This document shows positions 26,332 through 35,617 of a stretch of DNA of 64,000 nt, in pieces. The notes beneath the pieces are model-generated. The model did not search any database. It was not told where the DNA came from and saw only the letters and a list, made by a program, of their open reading frames with translations. The DNA is from Leptolyngbya sp. FACHB-8. GTDB taxonomy: Bacteria; Cyanobacteriota; Cyanobacteriia; Elainellales; Elainellaceae. How positions within the stretch are numbered: the first letter of the stretch is position 1; every line of letters begins with the position of its first letter. Location: positions 186,001-250,000 of the forward strand of contig NZ_JACJOO010000064.1 of the NCBI RefSeq assembly GCF_014695575.1. The letters are read 5' to 3'. A program made the position numbers and the translations under genes.

Positions 26332-26360
26332 TTGACTTGAAGAAGAATTCTTTAGAAATA
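26332..26360 (+). promoter_or_regulatory. Possible promoter of upp
   Basis: TTGACT followed after 15 bases by TAGAAA, in the A+T-rich divergent region between the RibA-like gene and upp. The spacing is short, so this is tentative. Confidence 0.35.
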
Positions 26361-26460
26361 GAGGATTCTCAGATCTTTTGCTGGGTAGATATAGGAACGC
26401 AGACGTTGAGATTTTGGTTGTGGGCGATCGCCCTAAAGCCTGGCTGCAAAAGCAATTTAT

Positions 26461-26526
26461 AGATTCTCAACTGGATGCTGTAGAATCTTTTTTCTTTATG
26501 CTAAGGGTTGAGAATCTCTCTTTTTT
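26461..26526 (+). promoter_or_regulatory. Attenuator-like leader of upp
   Basis: AGATTCTCAAC (26461-26471) can pair either with AGAATCT (26482-26488), which is followed directly by a T-run, or with GTTGAGAATCT (26507-26517), which is followed by CTCTTTTTTC. The two pairings exclude each other. This arrangement, 35-100 bp before the upp start, looks like a transcription attenuator controlled by a factor or by the rate of transcription. Confidence 0.5.
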
Positions 26527-26560
26527 CTGACCATTTGAGGAGTGCATCATTTAACTGTTT

Positions 26561-27196
26561 ATGCAACCCAACGTTTTTCTGATTAAGCATCCTTTGATAC
26601 AGCACAAATTGACCTTAATGCGGCGCTCAGATACTCATACTCAAGATTTTCGCCGCTTGCTAAGGGAAATTTCTCTGCTGCTTGCCTACGAAGTTACCCG
26701 CGACCTACCCCTGCGGTATGAATTGATTGAGACTCCTCTTACCAAGATGGAGGCTCCTATCTTAGCAGCTGAAAAAAACATGGTAATTGTCTCCATCATG
26801 CGAGCTGGGCAGGGGCTGTTAGATGGAATGTTAGAACTCATTCCTACAGCCAAAGTTGGGCACATTGGCTTATACCGAGAGCCCTCGACTCTACAAGCGG
26901 TGGAATATTACCTCAAACTGCCACAGGATACGGAACAACGTGACATGCTGGTGGTCGATCCAATGCTGGCTACTGGCAACTCCGCTGTAGCCTCTGTAGA
27001 CCGACTGAAAGAGGCCAATCCTCTCTCGATCAAGTTTGTCTGTCTACTGGCGTCACCTGAAGGTATTGCAAACTTCCATGAGCAACACCCCGATGTGCCC
27101 ATCTATACAGCGGCAATCGATCAGGAGCTGAATGAGCACGGCTATATTGTGCCCGGCTTAGGAGATGCGGGCGATCGCCTCTACGGCACGAAGTAG
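26561..27196 (+). CDS. upp: Uracil phosphoribosyltransferase
   Basis: 211 residues. It makes UMP from uracil and PRPP (pyrimidine salvage). The PRPP-binding motif [19 protein letters not shown] and the uracil-binding C-terminal [17 protein letters not shown] are intact, and [14 protein letters not shown] is present. TTGAGGAGTGCATC precedes the ATG. It is divergent from the RibA-like gene across a 430-bp region that carries a candidate promoter and attenuator. Confidence 0.96.
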   Translation: MQPNVFLIKHPLIQHKLTLMRRSDTHTQDFRRLLREISLLLAYEVTRDLPLRYELIETPLTKMEAPILAAEKNMVIVSIMRAGQGLLDGMLELIPTAKVGHIGLYREPSTLQAVEYYLKLPQDTEQRDMLVVDPMLATGNSAVASVDRLKEANPLSIKFVCLLASPEGIANFHEQHPDVPIYTAAIDQELNEHGYIVPGLGDAGDRLYGTK

Positions 27197-27200
27197 GAGT

Positions 27201-27239
27201 ATGGCAAGGGCCCAGTGCCATACCCTACGCCCTTGCCAT
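27201..27239. terminator. Convergent terminator
   Basis: ATGGCAAGGGC and GCCCTTGCCAT form an 11-bp stem between the upp stop and the convergent gene at 27242. Confidence 0.65.
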
Positions 27240-27241
27240 CA

Positions 27242-27535
27242 TTAACTCCAATCCTCACGCTGAGCATCTCGACTCTTGTAGATCTGCCCCTGCTGGTGAA
27301 TCTGGCGCGTCCGCTCAAACAGAGTATCTTCCGTCAGCCCCCACTGCTCCATTGTTTTTGTCAAATCCTCCTGAATATCACGGGCACCAGGAAAGCCATC
27401 GTAGCGAATCCAGAGCCGTGCTAGCTCGCACAGATTGAAGTCGGTTGGCTCACCCGCTAACAGGGTATTCACGATTTGGCGATCGCTCTTCCACAATGGG
27501 TGTGTCTGCTCGGTCTGCGCCGCATCCTTAGCCAT
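27242..27535 (-). CDS. DUF3288-like cyanobacterial protein
   Basis: About 97 residues starting MAKDAAQTEQTHPLWKSDRQIVNTLL. The segments GEPTDFNLCELARLWIRYDGFPGARDIQ and WGLTEDTLFERTRQIH match what I recall of the cyanobacterial DUF3288 family of unknown function. Helical and soluble. The ORF reaches 27556 but the start at 27535 fits the family better. It is monocistronic and convergent with upp. Function unknown. Confidence 0.7.
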   Translation of the reverse strand: MAKDAAQTEQTHPLWKSDRQIVNTLLAGEPTDFNLCELARLWIRYDGFPGARDIQEDLTKTMEQWGLTEDTLFERTRQIHQQGQIYKSRDAQREDWS

Positions 27536-27765
27536 AATTTGCAGGAGAAGAGACAACCTAAAAATCTTATCAGGACTTATGCGAGTCCACTATATATAGG
27601 CATTAACGTTACACAAATCAAATTTAATCCGCTATATATAAAACTAACCGTGAGCTTTATACTCAACGTTTTTTCCCATATTGGGCAGTGAGAAGGACGA
27701 ACACCTCCACCTCCCACCATAGGTTACTTTCCGACACTTAATAAGAGTCATAACCCGAACGTAAA

Positions 27766-28278
27766 TTATTCCTGGGTGTTCAAGCCTTTCGTCATGAGCA
27801 ATGACTGCACCTGATAGCCAAATTTCTCATAGAGCCGGATCGCAGGCTGATTAAATTCAAAAACCTGGAGGGCAACCTGGCGATCGCCCCGCTCCCGAGC
27901 CCATGCTTCAACCTGTTGCATCAGAACAGACGCAATCCCCTGCTGGCGGTGAGATGGAGAGACATAAAGGAGAAAAATGTGGGCGTGGCGATCGCCTTTC
28001 ACCTGATCGATAGCTGACCCCGCCCAGAGGCAACCCACCACCTGTGTATAAGTGAGGAGCCCCTGACTGTTCCCCGCAGGAGCTGTTTCTACAAACCACA
28101 GGGGTGTTTCCTGAGAAAAATATCGCTCAACAGTTTCTGCCAAGTGACTAATATTTGAACCCGGGTGCAATTCCTGGTAAGTGCGCTGCATTAACTTCAG
28201 CAACAGCGCTTGGTCAATGCTGCTACCCAACCGCAGGCGATATCCCTGTGGCAGTTGTTGATCGTTCACATCGCTCAC
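27766..28278 (-). CDS. GNAT-family N-acetyltransferase
   Basis: 170 residues, the standard GNAT length. Motif A: HIFLLYVSPSHRQQGIASVLMQQVEAWA, with the acetyl-CoA pyrophosphate loop RQQGIA; motif B: VALQVFEFNQPAIRLYEKFGY. Substrate unknown. The small membrane protein gene lies 12 bp upstream (28291), so the two are probably co-transcribed. Confidence 0.88.
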   Translation of the reverse strand: MSDVNDQQLPQGYRLRLGSSIDQALLLKLMQRTYQELHPGSNISHLAETVERYFSQETPLWFVETAPAGNSQGLLTYTQVVGCLWAGSAIDQVKGDRHAHIFLLYVSPSHRQQGIASVLMQQVEAWARERGDRQVALQVFEFNQPAIRLYEKFGYQVQSLLMTKGLNTQE

Positions 28279-28290
28279 CCTGCTCTGGAA

Positions 28291-28536
28291 CTACAGAGCC
28301 GTCTCAGGCTCCAATTCTACAGGAATGCCTCGCACTAACTGCTCTAGGGTTGGTGGCACATCTGCAAGAGCAGAGCTGTCTGGCATAGGAGCTCGGCCCA
28401 CTTGATCTACGTCTTCAATTGGAGCGGGCGCTGCCATATCTGTAGGTAAAAAGATACGAGCACTAACGGCCACTAAAGCCAATGCAAAAATTAAGACAAC
28501 GAGTAATGGTGCAATATACTGGCGGAAAATTTGCAT
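28291..28536 (-). CDS. Small single-span membrane protein, hypothetical
   Basis: 81 residues: an N-terminal hydrophobic helix (PLLVVLIFALALVAVSARIF, about 9-28) then an acidic, proline-rich tail (APAPIEDVDQVGRAPMP, PVELEPETAL). Probably a tail facing the lumen or periplasm. No family recognised. It is 12 bp upstream of the GNAT gene. Confidence 0.65.
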   Translation of the reverse strand: MQIFRQYIAPLLVVLIFALALVAVSARIFLPTDMAAPAPIEDVDQVGRAPMPDSSALADVPPTLEQLVRGIPVELEPETAL

Positions 28537-28671
28537 AGTCGTAAATCTCCAGCTTGGAGATCAGCGGTATCAAGTTTTGTATCGATCCTTAAATCAATCC
28601 TACCCTGGTCAGGTAGGGTCTGAGCATCCTCAGTACAACTTGTTCCTAAGGGAGTACCGATCAGTCATTTC

Positions 28672-28721
28672 ATGCTTGAAGCGGTATGGAAAACTAGCGT
28701 TTTCCATACCGCTTCAAGCAT
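28672..28721. repeat. Palindrome downstream of the AmpG-like gene
   Basis: ATGCTTGAAGCGGTATGG... with a perfect complement and a TAGC centre, directly after the stop codon at 28737 on the minus strand. Could act as a terminator. Confidence 0.75.
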
Positions 28722-28736
28722 AAATAAAATTTTCGT

Positions 28737-30005
28737 TTACAACGTAGAAACCGACTCATCTGGAGGATTAGAAGGTCCTTGCCAGGGTGCAAAGAATGGC
28801 AGCAAGAGTAAGCCGGGAATAGCGGCCAATAATGTGATCAGGAAAAAAGTTGGCCATCCAGTTTGCTCAGCCAATTTCCCTGCTGGAGCCACCAAAATAT
28901 CTCGGCTGACAGCCATAAGGCTTGATAGAAGCGCATACTGGGTGGCCGAAAAGCGCGGGCTACACAGGCTCATGAGAAAAGCAACAAACCCCGCAGTCCC
29001 CAGTCCTCCACAAAAATTTTCAACATTAATGGTAAGGACCATTAGAGGGTAGCTCTGGCCAGCATTGGCCAGAATGAAGTATGCAACATTACTCAGAGCC
29101 TGTAATGCGCCAAACACCCAGAGGGAACGATGGATTCCTAACTGACTCAGCCAAGCTCCACCTGCTAAAGTTCCGACAACAGTAGCCAACAGACCCATTA
29201 CGCCCTGAACTCGTCCAAGATCTGCCTGGGAAAAGCCTGTTTGTAATAGAAACGGAGTTGCCATGTTTTGTACCAGGGCGTCTCCGTAGCGGTACAGGGT
29301 AATGAAAACCAGAATGAGAATCGCACGTCCTACCCCAGAACGCTGGAGAAATTCGCCAAAGGGCATCATCACAGCTTCACTTAGAGTGGCGGGCGGACGT
29401 CCTGGATTAGCGGGCTCCGGTGCCCAGAAGGACACGACAATGCTAAGGGCCATCAGTACAGCCATACAGAGGTATACCAATGGCCAGGATATTCGGCTGG
29501 CTAGTATTAATGCCAAGCCTCCTGTAGCAAGCAAGGCAATCCGATAACCCAGCACTGCAACCGCGGCCCCAGCACCCATTTCAGGCTGCTCCAAGACATC
29601 AGTACGATAGGCATCAAAGGCAATATCCTGGCTGGCACTGAAAAATGCGATGAAGAGCGCATTGATCGCCAGCATGAATAAAGCCTGACGAGGATTTTGC
29701 AGAGCCATGGCAGCGATCGCCCCAACCAACAACACCTGCGTCACCACCAGCCATCCCCGCCGCCGCCCTAAGAAAGGTGGCACATATCGATCCAGCAGAG
29801 GCGACCAGAGAAACTTGAGGGAGTAGGGCAATGCCACTAAGCTAAACAACCCAATGGAGGCCAAATCTACTCCTTCCACCGTCATCCAGGCTTGCAACGT
29901 GCGGCTGGTGAGAAATAGGGGTAACCCGGAGGCAAACCCTAACGACAGCAGCGCCAGCATTTTAGGACTCTGGAAAACCTTGAGGGAGGAGGCGATCGCT
30001 TTCAT
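28737..30005 (-). CDS. AmpG-like MFS transporter
   Basis: 422 residues with about 12 transmembrane helices. Family features are LGFASGLPLFLTSRTLQAWM near the start, LPYSLKFLWSPLLDRYVPPFLGRRRGW after helix 2, and SASQDIAFDAYRTDVL in helix 4-5. E. coli AmpG imports anhydro-muropeptides for cell-wall recycling; the same family also carries other solutes in cyanobacteria, so the substrate is inferred. It is transcribed towards the small-protein/GNAT pair, with a palindrome between them. Confidence 0.87.
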   Translation of the reverse strand: MKAIASSLKVFQSPKMLALLSLGFASGLPLFLTSRTLQAWMTVEGVDLASIGLFSLVALPYSLKFLWSPLLDRYVPPFLGRRRGWLVVTQVLLVGAIAAMALQNPRQALFMLAINALFIAFFSASQDIAFDAYRTDVLEQPEMGAGAAVAVLGYRIALLATGGLALILASRISWPLVYLCMAVLMALSIVVSFWAPEPANPGRPPATLSEAVMMPFGEFLQRSGVGRAILILVFITLYRYGDALVQNMATPFLLQTGFSQADLGRVQGVMGLLATVVGTLAGGAWLSQLGIHRSLWVFGALQALSNVAYFILANAGQSYPLMVLTINVENFCGGLGTAGFVAFLMSLCSPRFSATQYALLSSLMAVSRDILVAPAGKLAEQTGWPTFFLITLLAAIPGLLLLPFFAPWQGPSNPPDESVSTL

Positions 30006-30436
30006 GCCGAAACCATAGAGCAGCTAGTTCCACCTATCCTCTCATATAGCGCTGTGAAGTAAGGCCGTGTGAGATGCAAGCAGCACGACCGCCCACTACA
30101 TGCAAGCCATACTAATGTTGTACAGCAATTCTCATTTTGAAATCAGGCCCGAAAACCGCGCGCCAAAGGCGCGGTTTTCGGGCATCAAAGCCGAGAGTTC
30201 ACGCCCTACAGGCGTGAACTCTCGGCTTTGATGCCCATACTGAGAATCGCTGAATGTCGTATGACAGGTAAGACCTGCCACACAGCACTAATATAGCTAA
30301 TGGAGTGAGCTCCGCAATGAGGGTAAAAAAAGCGGGCAGGAGCAATCTTTGCACCTACCCAACCGGAGCATGCTCAAACTCGTTTAAGCAGATAGACGTT
30401 TCAGGAAAAAACTCCTGAATCACCTATCTTTAAGAA
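30006..30436. other. Intergenic region without genes
   Basis: About 430 bp between the AmpG-like start and the lexA stop. It holds the 130-bp element at 30123-30252; I see no gene or clear terminator in the rest. Confidence 0.6.
30123..30252. mobile_element. 130-bp CAGCAATTCTCA element, copy 1 (MITE-like)
   Basis: Begins CAGCAATTCTCA and ends TGAGAATCGCTG. Between them are two hairpins: GCCCGAAAACCGCGCG / CGCGGTTTTCGGGC, and ATCAAAGCCGAGAGTTCACG with its complement. Flanked by AATGTTGTA (30114-30122) and AATGTCGTA (30253-30261), a 9-bp target duplication with one change. Non-coding. Confidence 0.85.
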
Positions 30437-31066
30437 TTAACGGGATGCTGTAACCAGACCGCGCCATACCCCTACCAAAACTCCCTGAATATCCACCTCA
30501 GAGGCGGGAGCTTCAATGGGTTCATAGCTAGGATTACCAGGCTTCAGCGTTACCTTGCTACCCCGACGATGGAAGTACTTGAGGGTGTTACCAGAGCCCT
30601 CGACACGAGCAGCGACGATAGTGCCATTCTTAACGCGATCCTGCTCAGGGGCGGGACGCATAATGACGAGATCGCCATCGGCAATCATCGCCTCGATCAT
30701 GCTGTCACCGTTAACCCGTAAAGCATAATCACCGGGGCGGAGCTGTATTCCGGCAATATCGAGAAACTCGGCGGCATCGGTCACGGGTTCACGAACTTGC
30801 CCAGCAAACACCTCACCCATGATGGGAATGCCACGCTCAGTGGAATGCAGGAGCCGAATGGTACGGGCCTTGCCCTCCGTCCAGTCAATGTACCCTTTGG
30901 AGCGTAGGTGTTCCAGTCGGCTCTGGATCGGGGCGGGGGACTTCAATCCCATCGCCTTCATCATTTGTCGAATTGAAGGGGAATGCTGGTTCTCACGAAT
31001 ATAGTCAACCAGCCATTCATAAAGCTGTTGCTGAACTTTTGTTAGGGTTTCCATAGGGGTACTCAC
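30437..31066 (-). CDS. lexA: LexA repressor, autocleavable type
   Basis: 209 residues. The N-terminal winged helix (QQQLYEWLVDYIRENQHSPSIRQMMKAMGL) binds SOS operators; the C-terminal peptidase domain carries the cleavage site Ala88-Gly89 (EVFAGQV), catalytic Ser122 (NGDSMIEAM) and Lys163 (GNTLKYFHRR). All self-cleavage residues are intact, unlike some cyanobacterial LexA proteins that are not cleaved. A matching LexA operator lies 21-34 bp upstream of the start, indicating autoregulation. Start could also be Met5. Confidence 0.95.
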   Translation of the reverse strand: MSTPMETLTKVQQQLYEWLVDYIRENQHSPSIRQMMKAMGLKSPAPIQSRLEHLRSKGYIDWTEGKARTIRLLHSTERGIPIMGEVFAGQVREPVTDAAEFLDIAGIQLRPGDYALRVNGDSMIEAMIADGDLVIMRPAPEQDRVKNGTIVAARVEGSGNTLKYFHRRGSKVTLKPGNPSYEPIEAPASEVDIQGVLVGVWRGLVTASR

Positions 31067-31086
31067 TGTTCATGCTCTGCTCCGCA

Positions 31087-31100
31087 AGAACATTTGTACC
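31087..31100 (-). promoter_or_regulatory. LexA operator upstream of lexA
   Basis: The minus strand reads GGTACAAATGTTCT, which satisfies the cyanobacterial LexA consensus RGTACNNNDGTWCB at every position. It lies 21 bp upstream of the lexA start codon. Confidence 0.75.
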
Positions 31101-31159
31101 AGATAATACCAGTCCGTGTCTAGTATTTTTGAATTAATTTTCACAATGAATTGGGTGAG

Positions 31160-31189
31160 GGACCACTCATGTCAGCAGATGAGTGATCC
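31160..31189. terminator. Hairpin after the CobW-type gene
   Basis: GGACCACTCAT and ATGAGTGATCC form a stem with one mismatch, 12 bp past the stop codon of the GTPase gene. Weak terminator candidate. Confidence 0.5.
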
Positions 31190-31200
31190 ACTCCCGTTAG

Positions 31201-32355
31201 TTAGGCTTTCGCGAAACCTCTTCCCCGAAACGGAGATGCGTTGGTGAGGCAGGCTTCCAGCTGCGATCGCAACTGATCATGATCCAAATTCTGGCCGATC
31301 AGCACGACTTGATTCTTGTGGGTACCTTTCCACTCACTGTCGTCCAGGGTGAAGCGCTTGCCACTGAGATGGAAGATGTGGCGCTTGGGGCTTTCCTCAA
31401 ACCACAGAATCCCCTTAGCTCGGAACACAGAGGCCGGGAGCTGGTTGTCGAGAAAATCCTGGAACTTGCGGATGGAGAAGGGGCGATCGCTCTGAAACGA
31501 CACCGACGTAAACCCATCTACCTCTAAGTGGTTGGAGTGATGATGGTGGTCGTGATCGTGGTCATGGGTGCAGTGCCCGTGATCGTGATCGCAGGCAGCG
31601 TGATCATGGTCATCATGAGCGTGGGCATGGTCATGATGGTCGTGGTCGTGATCATGATCGTGGTCATGATGATCGTGGGAGTCTTGACCGAAGTATTTAT
31701 CCGACTCAAACAAACCGACGCTGAGGATCAGGGGCAGTGGAGCCTGAGCTTTCTTAGTACGGAGAATCCGAGCATCTTGTTTGACGTCACGGATTTTGAT
31801 TTCCAACGAATCTAGATCGCCTTCATCGACAAGGTCTGTCTTGTTCAGAAGAATGATGTCACCGTAGGCAATCTGATTGTGAGCTGCTTCGCTGTTGAAC
31901 AGATCGAGGCTGTAGTTGGCGGCATCTACCACTGTCACAATAGAGTCGAGGCGGGTAAGGTCGCGCAGTTCGGTACCCAGAAACGTGAGGGCAACGGGAA
32001 GGGGATCAGCGAGCCCGGTAGTTTCGACCACTAGATAGTCGATATTGTCACGCCGCTCCAAAATACGATAGACCGCTTCTACCAGGTCGTTGTTGATGGT
32101 GCAGCAAATACAGCCGTTACTCAACTCCACCATAGAGTCGTCGGAGGAGTCAGTCTGTATCACCAGCTCATTATCAATACCGATCTCGCCAAACTCGTTT
32201 ACCAGAACGGCAGTCTTCAGACCTTCCTGGTTACTCAGAATGTGGTTGAGCAGTGTCGTCTTTCCACTGCCCAGAAAGCCTGTGATGATGGTGACCGGAA
32301 GCCCCTGCTTGGCGTCTTCCATCGATTTGGGTTGGAGGGTTGCGGCTGATGACAT
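31201..32355 (-). CDS. CobW/COG0523-family G3E GTPase, putative zinc metallochaperone
   Basis: 384 residues. Walker A is ITGFLGSGKTTLL (26-34), the metal-binding GCICC is at 81-85, and NKTDLVDE is the guanine-specificity motif. Residues about 222-275 form a strongly His/Asp-rich run with two Cys, well suited to hold several zinc ions. A C-terminal CobW domain follows. Proteins of this family deliver Zn(II) to client proteins when zinc is scarce, with GTP hydrolysis. I found no obvious Zur operator upstream. It is a single gene between lexA and cysS. The reverse strand of the His-rich part gives a spurious valine-rich ORF. Confidence 0.9.
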   Translation of the reverse strand: MSSAATLQPKSMEDAKQGLPVTIITGFLGSGKTTLLNHILSNQEGLKTAVLVNEFGEIGIDNELVIQTDSSDDSMVELSNGCICCTINNDLVEAVYRILERRDNIDYLVVETTGLADPLPVALTFLGTELRDLTRLDSIVTVVDAANYSLDLFNSEAAHNQIAYGDIILLNKTDLVDEGDLDSLEIKIRDVKQDARILRTKKAQAPLPLILSVGLFESDKYFGQDSHDHHDHDHDHDHDHHDHAHAHDDHDHAACDHDHGHCTHDHDHDHHHHSNHLEVDGFTSVSFQSDRPFSIRKFQDFLDNQLPASVFRAKGILWFEESPKRHIFHLSGKRFTLDDSEWKGTHKNQVVLIGQNLDHDQLRSQLEACLTNASPFRGRGFAKA

Positions 32356-32720
32356 AGCAGTTGGGTTTTATTCGATCAAAAAGTATAGTCTATAGCCTGG
32401 GACGAGATCCGTAGCGTAGCTTTACCGTCCGCAGATTCACTGTCCATTATTGCGTATTGTTCCGAGTGGTGGTGATCCTCAATTCAAACGATTTTCTCTG
32501 GAGTATTCGTTTCTCGCCAGGCATTGAAGCAGCAAGATCAATACTTCCAGGAAATTGTCCAGAGGATTGGGCGATAGATTGGTAGGCTGGCATTAGTATT
32601 GAGAATTCTTTAAGGAATGGGAGGCGATCGCACAGATTCCTTGTGTAAGGTGAATTTGGTGGCGATCCCGCTTCTCGGCTCTCTTTGACCTTCTGTTACA
32701 CCGCTCAAGTCACACGGCCC
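32356..32720. other. Divergent intergenic region of the GTPase and cysS
   Basis: 365 bp between two divergent starts. I see one HIP1 site but no repeat, riboswitch or clear promoter. Confidence 0.5.
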
Positions 32721-34193
32721 ATGACGCTTACTCTCTACAACTCCTTAACCCGTCAGAAAGAACCCTTCGAGCCATTGGAACCGGGCACGGCGAAAATTTA
32801 CTGCTGCGGTGTGACGGTCTATGACTTCAGCCATGTGGGCCATGCGCGCTCTTATATTGGCTGGGACACCGTGCGACGCTACTTAATGTGGCGGGGCTAC
32901 CGGGTCACCTATGTGCAAAACTTCACGGATATTGACGACAAGATCATTAAGCGATCGCACACCGACAACCTTCCCTGGGACACCATCACCGAAACCTACA
33001 TCCAGGCCTACCTGGATGACATGGCACGGTTGAACATCCTTCCTGCCGATCGCTACCCCCGCGCCACCCAGCTGATTCCACAGATGATCGCCTTCATCGA
33101 ATCGCTGATTGAGAAGGGATATGCCTATCCGGCGGCGGGGGATGTGTACTATGCGGTGGAACGCTTCCCGACCTACGGCAAGCTCTCTGGACGCAAGCTA
33201 GATCAAATGGAAGCCGGAGCTAGCGGGCGAGTGGATGATGAAGCCGAATCTAAGAAGCATCACCCCCTAGATTTTGCTTTGTGGAAAGCAGCCAAACCCG
33301 GGGAACCTGCCTGGGATTCTCCCTGGGGACCAGGCCGACCGGGCTGGCACATTGAGTGCTCTGTCATGGTAGAGGAAGAACTGGGCCCCAGCATTGATAT
33401 TCATATGGGTGGGCAAGACCTGATTTTCCCGCACCATGAAAATGAGATCGCCCAATCTGAAGCGGCTCTGGCTCAGCCCCTCTCTCGCTATTGGATGCAC
33501 AACGGCTTTGTGAACATCAGCGGCGAGAAAATGTCGAAATCGCTGAACAACTTCACGACCATTCGGGCATTCCTGGATGCGGGAGTTGAACCGATGGTGC
33601 TGCGGCTCTTTGTGTTGCAGGCTCACTATCGCAAGCCAATCGACTTTACGGACGCGGCGATCGCCTCGGCTCAAAACGCCTGGGCCACGCTTCAGGACGG
33701 TCTACTATTTGGCTATCGACACGGCCAAGCTCTGGGCTGGACAGACACAGACGATAGCTCCTTCGGCAATCCAGCCGATATGCGGATTGATGAAGATAGC
33801 GATACCGTACGCCAGTTTCAAGAGGCCATGGATGATGATTTCAACACCTCCTCAGCACTGGCCGCACTGTTTGAGTTAGCGAAGGAGCTGCAGAAGGAAA
33901 GCAACCGTCTGCTCCACGAAGGAAAATCGGTGGAAACCGCCGAGGTGTTACGGCAACGTTGGCAAACTCTGGTGGTACTGGCAGAAGTGCTGGGCCTGAA
34001 AGCATCTCCTGAAGCCGAGGAGCCTACTGGCGGATTGTCGGATGCTGAGATCGAAACAAAGATCCAGGAACGGCTGGCGGCGAGGAAGGCAAAGGACTTT
34101 GCGGAGGGCGATCGCATCCGGGACGAACTGAAAGCCCAGGGTATTGTTCTCGTGGACAAGCCTGGCGGCCTCACCGAATGGCATCGGGCATAG
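32721..34193 (+). CDS. cysS: Cysteinyl-tRNA synthetase
   Basis: About 490 residues. The class I signatures are intact: [15 protein letters not shown] (HIGH-type) and [12 protein letters not shown] (KMSKS). The zinc ligands are present in [15 protein letters not shown] and the later [10 protein letters not shown]. It charges tRNA-Cys. The ORF begins at 32685, but [16 protein letters not shown] at 32721 is the conserved start. It is followed by an intrinsic terminator, so it is monocistronic. Confidence 0.96.
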   Translation: MTLTLYNSLTRQKEPFEPLEPGTAKIYCCGVTVYDFSHVGHARSYIGWDTVRRYLMWRGYRVTYVQNFTDIDDKIIKRSHTDNLPWDTITETYIQAYLDDMARLNILPADRYPRATQLIPQMIAFIESLIEKGYAYPAAGDVYYAVERFPTYGKLSGRKLDQMEAGASGRVDDEAESKKHHPLDFALWKAAKPGEPAWDSPWGPGRPGWHIECSVMVEEELGPSIDIHMGGQDLIFPHHENEIAQSEAALAQPLSRYWMHNGFVNISGEKMSKSLNNFTTIRAFLDAGVEPMVLRLFVLQAHYRKPIDFTDAAIASAQNAWATLQDGLLFGYRHGQALGWTDTDDSSFGNPADMRIDEDSDTVRQFQEAMDDDFNTSSALAALFELAKELQKESNRLLHEGKSVETAEVLRQRWQTLVVLAEVLGLKASPEAEEPTGGLSDAEIETKIQERLAARKAKDFAEGDRIRDELKAQGIVLVDKPGGLTEWHRA

Positions 34194-34223
34194 CCGTTTG
34201 TTTATCAAGGATCAGTGATTCAG

Positions 34224-34266
34224 CGCCAAACCTCAGCGTCTTAAAGGCACTGAGGTTTGGCGTTTT
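34224..34266 (+). terminator. Terminator of cysS
   Basis: CGCCAAACCTCAG and CTGAGGTTTGGCG form a 13-bp stem followed by TTTT, about 30 bp after the stop. Confidence 0.85.
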
Positions 34267-34435
34267 AGCTGGGACGGAATTCAGAATGAGGCGATCGCCA
34301 GACGAAATCGTGCTTCCATGTTCGTCTGTCACCTACCTATGGCATGATGAGGGCGGCTTGTGCGGTCTGATCTGGAGAAATCCGTTGTTACGTCGGAGCT
34401 GTGCAGCCTGATTTCTTAATTTCAGGAGCTGACCC

Positions 34436-35617
34436 ATGCGTCCACAGAAGTTTTCGTCATCGCGGCGTTCGCGAAGCGTCTCTAGAGGGAAGTCGCCTCT
34501 CATCCTCCCCTCTCGCCGTCGTTTTCTACAATACTCCTTGGCGGCTTTCTCGGGCGTGGCTCTGGCTAACTGCCAGCGTTCTACATCGAACACATCAGCT
34601 AATCCCAGTGCTAGCTCTAATTCAGGCGCTAACCCTGCCGCCAATGGCGAACCGCTCTATATCTATACCTGGGCTGACTACCTCAGCGAGGAAGTCAACC
34701 AGCGCTTTACCGAAGCGACCGGGATTGAAGTCGTTGCGGATGTGTACGACTCCAACGAGGTCATGCTCGCGAAATTACAAGCAGGCGGTGGCAACCAGTA
34801 CAGCATCATCTACCCCTCCGACTATATGGTGCGGCAGATGATCGAGCTCAATCTCCTGACTTCCATCGATAAAAGTCGGCTAACGGGTCTGGAAAATCTG
34901 GTGGAGCGCTGGCAAAACCCCACATACGATGCAGACAATGCCCACAGCATTCCTGTGAGTTGGGGAACAACAGGATTTATCTACAACAACAAGGTCATCA
35001 ACCCAGGGCCAGAAGATTGGGATTTCCTTTGGGAGAACAAGGACTCACTGTCGCGTAAAATCACCCTCCTGGATGACGTACGCGAAGTTATGGGCGCAGC
35101 TCTCAAATCCCTGGGATATTCCTACAACTCCACGAATGAGCAGGAATTGAAGGCGGCTTACGAAAAGCTCAGAGAATTAAAACCTAGCGTGGCATCCTTT
35201 GAGTCCTTTGGTTGGGAGGATCGGCTCATTTCCGGGGACCTGAACCTGTGTATGAGCTACTCTATCCTTGGCAACGCCCTCACACCCGAGAACCCCCAAC
35301 TAACCTACGTCATCCCCAGCAGCGGCACCTCAGTCTGGACAGATACCCTGGCCATTCCCAAAACTGCTCCTAATGTGGATGCAGCCTACGCCTGGATGAA
35401 CTTCCTGCTAGAACCAGAAAACTCGGCGTTTGCGGTTTCAAAGCTGCGGTTTGCGACACCTAACAAGCTGGCCTTTGAACAGCTTCCATCAGAGTTAAAG
35501 GAAAACGAGAAGCTATTTCCGCCTGAAACCATGCTAGCTAAGTGCGAAGGTATTAAGTCAGTCGGGGATACGATAAAAATCTATGATGGTCTCTGGACAC
35601 AATTGAGAAGCGTTTGA
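34436..35617 (+). CDS. PotD-like polyamine-type substrate-binding lipoprotein
   Basis: 393 residues. The N-terminus has a twin-arginine motif (SRRRFLQYS, Arg27-29) followed by a lipobox (VALANC, Cys46), so it should be exported folded through Tat and lipidated. The mature part (LYIYTWADYLSEEVNQRF, VYDSNEVMLAKLQAGG, YSIIYPSDYMV, WGTTGFIYNNK) is an extracellular solute-binding protein of the PotD/PotF group that binds spermidine or putrescine. No permease or ATPase gene is adjacent; the ABC ATPase at 52168 is far off and of another subfamily. Its own terminator follows. Confidence 0.9.
   Translation: MRPQKFSSSRRSRSVSRGKSPLILPSRRRFLQYSLAAFSGVALANCQRSTSNTSANPSASSNSGANPAANGEPLYIYTWADYLSEEVNQRFTEATGIEVVADVYDSNEVMLAKLQAGGGNQYSIIYPSDYMVRQMIELNLLTSIDKSRLTGLENLVERWQNPTYDADNAHSIPVSWGTTGFIYNNKVINPGPEDWDFLWENKDSLSRKITLLDDVREVMGAALKSLGYSYNSTNEQELKAAYEKLRELKPSVASFESFGWEDRLISGDLNLCMSYSILGNALTPENPQLTYVIPSSGTSVWTDTLAIPKTAPNVDAAYAWMNFLLEPENSAFAVSKLRFATPNKLAFEQLPSELKENEKLFPPETMLAKCEGIKSVGDTIKIYDGLWTQLRSV

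Noticed and set aside
31528-31815. A valine- and isoleucine-rich plus-strand ORF
   Set aside because: It is the reverse strand of the His-rich part of the CobW-type gene; the composition comes from the GTG/GAT codons.
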